From contig NZ_JAMXMV010000023.1 of NCBI RefSeq assembly GCF_024055715.1, positions 1-64,000 on the forward strand: 64,000 nucleotides of DNA. Direction: 5' to 3'. Shown here piece by piece: positions 60,240 to 64,000 of the stretch. The stretch's first letter is position 1, and the number at the start of each line of letters is the position of its first letter. The position numbers and the translations under genes were made by a program. The DNA comes from Actinoallomurus soli. GTDB taxonomy: Bacteria; Actinomycetota; Actinomycetes; Streptosporangiales; Streptosporangiaceae. Below the pieces are notes generated by a model, which did not search any database, had not been told where the DNA came from, and saw only the letters and a list, made by a program, of their open reading frames with translations.

Positions 60240-61283
60240 CTATGCGGGAGGCAGCAGGAGCCCCGCGGGCGGATCCGTGGCGATGTCCTTACCGAGGCCG
60301 CCCCGGCGGCCGGAGAACGTCGCGTCGCTGAAGTCGACGGTGCCGCCGGAGAACTTGGCACCGGTGAAGACGACGGTGGTGCCGCAGAACTTCGCGTCGG
60401 TGAAGTGAAGGGTGCCGCCGGACAGAGTCGTGTCGGTGAAGTCGAGCGTGCCGCCGGAGAACGTCGCGTCGTTGAAGTGGGCGGTGGTGCCGGAGAACTC
60501 CGCACCGTTGAAGCCGAGGACGCCGCCGGAGAGCGCCGCGCCGGTGAAGTGGACGGAGCCGGCGGAGAACTCCGCGCCGGCGAAGTCGAGGGCGCCGCCG
60601 GAGCACGTCACGCCGGTGAAGTCGAGGGAGGCGCCGGAGAACACCGCGTTGATGAAGTAGTTGGTGGCACCGGAGAACGTCGCGTCGCCGAAGTGGACGG
60701 TGCCGCCGGAGAACACCGCGGAGACGAAGTGGACGGGGCCGCCCGAGAAGGTCGCTCCCGTGAAGTCGAGGGAGGCGCCGGAGAACCTGGCGCCGGTGAA
60801 GTCGACGGTGGCTCCCGAGAACACGGTGCCGGTGAAGTCGAGGGTGCCGCCGGAGAACACGGCGTCGCGGAAGTCGACGGTGCCGCTGGCGAACTCCGCG
60901 CCGCTGAAGTCGCCTCCGTCGAAGCGGGCACCGGTGAAGTTGAAGTCATGGCCTCGCCAGGAGACCCGGGCGTTGTCGCGAAGGTGCGCGGCGATGATCG
61001 AGATGACGGTGTGGTGCACCTCCTGGCTGCCGCCGAACGCCAACTGTTCGGCGGCCGGAGGGCCGGCCTCCGGGGAAGGTTCGTACGGCGTCCGCAGGTA
61101 GGCGCACAGCTCGTCGATGCAGGTCTGCCGGCCCTCCTCCCAATCGTCGGCCAGGCCGGCCAGCGCGTGAACCCCGGCCAGCCGCACCGCGGTCTCGGCG
61201 TGTCCAAGCCGCCTCGTCGCCCTGGCGAACCGTCTGTCGAACGCCCGCACCCGGTCATCCTCTCCGCGCCGCTGCTCCGACAT
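60240..61283 (-). CDS. Pentapeptide-repeat protein with regular 12-residue repeats
   Basis: From ATG 61283 (347 aa; an ATG at 61325 is also in frame). The N-terminal 115 residues, including QTCIDELCAYLRTPYEP, are the usual cap of actinomycete Pentapeptide_3 proteins. Residues about 120-330 consist of some 16 repeats of 12 residues such as AVFSGGTLDFTG and ATFSGGTVHFGD, each holding an A(x)FSG pentapeptide-like turn; they should form a beta-solenoid. The DNA repeats with a 36-bp period. The protein is probably cytosolic; function unknown, possibly DNA mimicry as in some family members. Confidence 0.82.
   Translation of the reverse strand: MSEQRRGEDDRVRAFDRRFARATRRLGHAETAVRLAGVHALAGLADDWEEGRQTCIDELCAYLRTPYEPSPEAGPPAAEQLAFGGSQEVHHTVISIIAAHLRDNARVSWRGHDFNFTGARFDGGDFSGAEFASGTVDFRDAVFSGGTLDFTGTVFSGATVDFTGARFSGASLDFTGATFSGGPVHFVSAVFSGGTVHFGDATFSGATNYFINAVFSGASLDFTGVTCSGGALDFAGAEFSAGSVHFTGAALSGGVLGFNGAEFSGTTAHFNDATFSGGTLDFTDTTLSGGTLHFTDAKFCGTTVVFTGAKFSGGTVDFSDATFSGRRGGLGKDIATDPPAGLLLPPA
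60320..60930. repeat. 36-bp tandem DNA repeats inside the pentapeptide gene
   Basis: Units of 36 bp built around GCCGCCGGAGAAC and GTGAAGTCGA recur about 16 times with substitutions. They encode the 12-residue protein repeats and are a likely place for slippage. Confidence 0.8.
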
Positions 61284-61476
61284 TTTCCCGTCTTCGGCGC
61301 GACACCGTTTGCGGGAGTTCATCACCGACGAACTCCAGCGCGTCCAGGATGCCCTGCACCGACAGGGGTGTACATGCCTTCAGGCGCGGGAGGGAGATCG
61401 CGCGCGTGGAGGATGACGAGGGCGGCTCGGCCGTACGGAGCAGGGGCCACCGGCAGGAGACCCCACACCTGGGCCG

Positions 61477-62409
61477 CTAAGCGGGTGTGCGAGAAGGGAT
61501 GGCGTCGAGCGTGGCGAGGGTGGCCGCGTCGATGGTGAGCGCACCGGCTGCGATGTTCTCTTCGAGGTGTTCCTGACCGGCGGTGCCGGGGATCGGCAGG
61601 ACGTTCGGTGCGCGGTGGAGCAGCCAGGCGAGGCCGACCTGCGCCGGGGTGCAGCGGAGGGATCCAGCGGCGGCGAGAACGGCCGGCTCGTCCGTCACCT
61701 TCGGGGAGCCGGGCAGTTCGCCGCCGAGGGGAAAGTAGGGAACCCATGCGATGCCCGCCTCGGCGCACAGTCGCAGCATGTCCTCGTCGCCGCGGGAGAC
61801 GAGGCTGTAGGCGTTCTGCACGCAGGCGATGCCGGCCGGGAGCGCGCGGCGCAGCTCGTCCAGGGTCACGGTGCTCAGCCCGATCGCGCCGATTTTGCCT
61901 TCCTCGCGTAGTGCGATCATCGCCGCGAGCTGGTCGTCGAGGTCCACGACCTGGTCCGCCCCGACGGGAATGGGAGGGTTGGCACCGGGGCGGCGCAGGT
62001 TGACGACCGGGATCTGGTCGAGGCCGAGGCCGGTGAGGTTGGCATCGACGCCGGCGGCGAGCTCTTCCGGCCGCTGCGCGAGGCGCAGCGGGTGGGGACC
62101 GCCCGGGTCGGGTTCGGCACCGACCTTGCTGACGACCGTGACGCCGTCACCGGGACCGATCGCCGCGCGGATGAGCTCGTTGACGAAGCCGTCGCCGTAG
62201 AAGTGGGCGGTGTCCAGGTGATCGACGCCGAGTTCCACGGCGCGGCGCAGGAGCGCGACGGCCGCGTCGGGGTCGTGTCGCAGGTGCCGTAGCTGCATCG
62301 CGCCGTAGCCGATGCGCGCGACGGTGCGTCCGGCCATCCGCCCGGGGCCGCCGGGGCGTCCGCGGCCTTCGCGCGCCGGCTCTGCCGGTGAATCGCTCCG
62401 TGATGTCAT
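61477..62409 (-). CDS. Aldo/keto reductase
   Basis: A 310-aa TIM-barrel oxidoreductase. LGVDHLDTAHFYGDG carries the catalytic Asp and Tyr (about 66), VVSKVG the Lys (about 94), and GAIGLST plus the late IPGTAGQEHLEEN the cofactor-binding segments. It is divergent from a TetR gene with tandem operators between them and is its probable target. Confidence 0.9.
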   Translation of the reverse strand: MTSRSDSPAEPAREGRGRPGGPGRMAGRTVARIGYGAMQLRHLRHDPDAAVALLRRAVELGVDHLDTAHFYGDGFVNELIRAAIGPGDGVTVVSKVGAEPDPGGPHPLRLAQRPEELAAGVDANLTGLGLDQIPVVNLRRPGANPPIPVGADQVVDLDDQLAAMIALREEGKIGAIGLSTVTLDELRRALPAGIACVQNAYSLVSRGDEDMLRLCAEAGIAWVPYFPLGGELPGSPKVTDEPAVLAAAGSLRCTPAQVGLAWLLHRAPNVLPIPGTAGQEHLEENIAAGALTIDAATLATLDAIPSRTPA

Positions 62410-62440
62410 GGGATCCTGCTCTCGTCAGTGACGGACGAAA

Positions 62441-62453
62441 CGGAGGGCCTCCG
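62441..62453. promoter_or_regulatory. TetR operator copy 1 (CGGAGGGCCTCCG)
   Basis: An inverted repeat CGGAG-NNN-CTCCG followed by CTT, with a second copy 34 bp away. It lies 32 nt upstream of the aldo/keto-reductase ATG. Confidence 0.6.
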
Positions 62454-62474
62454 CTTAGTCCACCGTAGCGTTAA

Positions 62475-62487
62475 CGGAGGATCTCCG
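62475..62487. promoter_or_regulatory. TetR operator copy 2 (CGGAGGATCTCCG)
   Basis: The same inverted repeat as 62441-62453 and the same flank ACGGAGG...CTCCGCTT. It ends 2 nt before the TetR TTG start and overlaps its ribosome-binding site. Confidence 0.6.
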
Positions 62488-62489
62488 CT

Positions 62490-63152
62490 TTGAGTCAGCC
62501 CGAACCGGCGCCCACCGGTCAACGGCCCGGCGCGGCAGGACGGCCGGCGCGCGCTGACGCACGGCGTAACCGCGAGAAACTCATCACGGCCGCACGGGCC
62601 GCGTTCGCCGCCGCTCCCGGCGGCCAGGTCGCGCTGGAGGCCATCGCCTCCCAGGCCGGGGTCGGCACCGGCACTCTCTACCGGCACTTCCCCACGCGCG
62701 AGGCGCTCATCGAAGCGGTCCACGCGGCCGAGCTCGACGACGTCACGGCGAGCGCCTCCGTGCTGCTCGGCCGGTTCCCCCCCGACGTCGCGCTGAGAGC
62801 GTGGATGGACCGCTACGCCACGTTCTGGGAGACCAAGCACGCCATGCTCGGCGCGCTGCGAGCGGGCTCCGCGCCAGGGCGCATCTCGCCCTCCACCCGA
62901 GAGCGCGTCATCACCGCGATCACGCCGATCCTCGCGTGCGGCGCCGAAGCGGGCCTGCTGCGCGCGGACGTCCGTCCCGACGACGTCGCGGGCCTGCTGC
63001 TCGGTGTTTTCCTCTCCACCGCCGCCAGCGGCACTCCCGAGGAGGCCGGCCGGCTACTCGATCTCGTCGTCGACGCACTCCGCCCGCGGGGCGACGGCAC
63101 CGCGGGGGATCCCGCCTCCCAGGAGGCGACGGCGGACCGCCGAAGCCGCTGA
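62490..63152 (+). CDS. TetR-family transcriptional regulator
   Basis: A 220-aa protein starting at TTG 62490. The HTH is LITAARAAFAAAPGGQVALE then AIASQAGVGTGTLYRHFPTR, as in the AcrR-like regulators often found beside reductases. Its start is overlapped by one of two identical palindromes, indicating autorepression and control of the divergent aldo/keto reductase. Confidence 0.9.
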   Translation: MSQPEPAPTGQRPGAAGRPARADARRNREKLITAARAAFAAAPGGQVALEAIASQAGVGTGTLYRHFPTREALIEAVHAAELDDVTASASVLLGRFPPDVALRAWMDRYATFWETKHAMLGALRAGSAPGRISPSTRERVITAITPILACGAEAGLLRADVRPDDVAGLLLGVFLSTAASGTPEEAGRLLDLVVDALRPRGDGTAGDPASQEATADRRSR

Positions 63153-63163
63153 CAGGACCCCGC

Positions 63164-64000
63164 CTACGCCTGCCGTCGCGGCTCCGTCGGATAGACGAGG
63201 GGAAGGCCGGCGACGCCGACCAGTCCGGCCGGCCAGAGGGCCGCCGGGCGTACTCCCTCGGCGAGTTCGTAGGTCGGGATGCGGCGGTGCCATTCCTCCA
63301 GGACCGTCTTCATCTCCAGCCGCGCGAGATGAGCCCCGAGGCAGAAGTGCGGGCCGATGCCGAAGGCCAGATGGGGCTGGCGGCGGTGGAAGTCGATCGT
63401 GTCGGGCTCGGGATGCTCCGCGGGGTCTCGGTCGGCGACCGCGACGGCGACATGGACGGCGGAACCCGCGGTGACCCGGTGGCCGTCCAGGTGCACGTCC
63501 TCGACGGCCACGCGGGGAAGGGTCAGGATCGGGCCGTCGATGCGCAGGAGCTCCTCGATCGCGTCGGGGACGATGCCCGGGTCGTCGACGAGCTGCCGCC
63601 GTAGGTCCGGCCGGGTGGCCAGGATCGCGAAGGCGTTCGAGAGGGCGTCGGTCACGGTGTCGAGCCCCGCGAGGACGAATTGGAAGCACATGCCGAGGAG
63701 CTCATGCTCGGTGAGGCGGTCGTCACCGGTGTCGGCGAGGAGGACCGCCAGCAGATCGGTGCCGCCGCTCTCCGTGCGGCGCGCCGCGATGTGCTCGACC
63801 AGATAGCCGAAGAGCTCGCGGGCGGCCGTGGCGGCGGCCTCGGAGGGGGCCTCGGCCCCGAACTCGGGAGCCGAGCTGAGGATGGCGTCCTTCCAGGCGA
63901 TCAGGCGATCGCGATCGGCGAGCGGCAGCCCGAACATCGTCAGGAACACCTGCGCCGGCAGGGGCACGGCGATGCTCGAGACGAAGTCGCAGCGGCCCGC
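63164..64000 (-). CDS. Cytochrome P450, N-terminus beyond the window
   Basis: The last 278 residues are visible. The I-helix reads FVLAGLDTVTDALSNAF (A/G-G-x-D-T oxygen-activation motif), the K-helix EELLR (ExxR), and the haem-binding loop FGIGPHFCLGAHLARLE (Cys ligand). This is a soluble class I bacterial P450 that needs ferredoxin and a reductase. Neither is visible in the window. It is convergent with the TetR gene. Confidence 0.92.
   Translation of the reverse strand, partial: AGRCDFVSSIAVPLPAQVFLTMFGLPLADRDRLIAWKDAILSSAPEFGAEAPSEAAATAARELFGYLVEHIAARRTESGGTDLLAVLLADTGDDRLTEHELLGMCFQFVLAGLDTVTDALSNAFAILATRPDLRRQLVDDPGIVPDAIEELLRIDGPILTLPRVAVEDVHLDGHRVTAGSAVHVAVAVADRDPAEHPEPDTIDFHRRQPHLAFGIGPHFCLGAHLARLEMKTVLEEWHRRIPTYELAEGVRPAALWPAGLVGVAGLPLVYPTEPRRQA

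Noticed and set aside
60320-60930. CRISPR-like repeat array
   Set aside because: The 36-bp period is contiguous with no spacers and stays in one reading frame encoding pentapeptide-type repeats.

Overview
The window is high-GC DNA (about 70% G+C in most genes) with GTG/TTG starts, apparently leaderless promoters, XRE/TPR regulators, WD40 protein kinases and several IS remnants. It looks like chromosome from a filamentous actinomycete. A Streptosporangiales/Thermomonosporaceae-type organism is my guess from gene style; no sequence search was run.

Region 1 (1-13.5 kb) is accessory DNA. It holds an IS256-type transposase tail, two MFS exporters in tandem, a divergent orphan FxLD-type methyltransferase, a NUDIX hydrolase with a broken XRE/TPR regulator, and a three-gene operon (unknown 618-aa protein, SDR, short ANL adenylating enzyme) divergent from an intact XRE/TPR regulator. 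An APH-like kinase and several decayed small genes follow. Region 2 (13.5-34 kb) is a defence island. It contains a SPARDA-type short Argonaute pair (DUF4365/DREN-APAZ plus inactive short pAgo), an exonuclease-BRCT gene with a lipoprotein gene, and a roughly 15.5-kb four-gene DNA-modification system. That system encodes an HTH-N6 methylase-specificity fusion; a 2075-aa Ser/Thr kinase + DEAD helicase + DUF1998 + Vsr-like nuclease polypeptide; a DrmD-like SNF2 helicase; and a DrmMI-like Eco57I-type methylase. It resembles class 1 DISARM, but DrmA/DrmB appear fused to a kinase and a nuclease, and I see no PLD protein or PglZ. This is the best candidate for an undescribed system. The island ends at an ISL3-type remnant and at tRNA-Lys, whose 3' end faces the island.

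Region 3 (34.8-40.8 kb) looks like chromosomal core: tRNA-Lys, glutaryl-CoA-dehydrogenase-like enzyme, PspC protein, MFS transporter, zincin, metallophosphoesterase, and tRNA-Glu, tRNA-Asp and tRNA-Phe. Region 4 (40.78-52.24 kb) is a second island, bounded by tRNA-Phe and a 43-bp copy of its 3' end, with a decayed tyrosine integrase near the right end. It carries a tandem-domain secreted trypsin, a lipoprotein/adaptor/ATPase/permease efflux operon, a two-component system, and two related secreted proteins. Nearly identical direct-repeat sites lie about 110 bp upstream of the protease and of the efflux operon, suggesting one regulon.

Region 5 (52.4-64 kb) is a mosaic of TetR regulators beside small-molecule enzymes (SnoaL-like, MBL hydrolase, SDRs, aldo/keto reductase, P450), with recognisable palindromic operators. 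It also has a twice-frameshifted kinase-WD40 gene, a pentapeptide-repeat protein with 36-bp DNA repeats, and several gene fragments.
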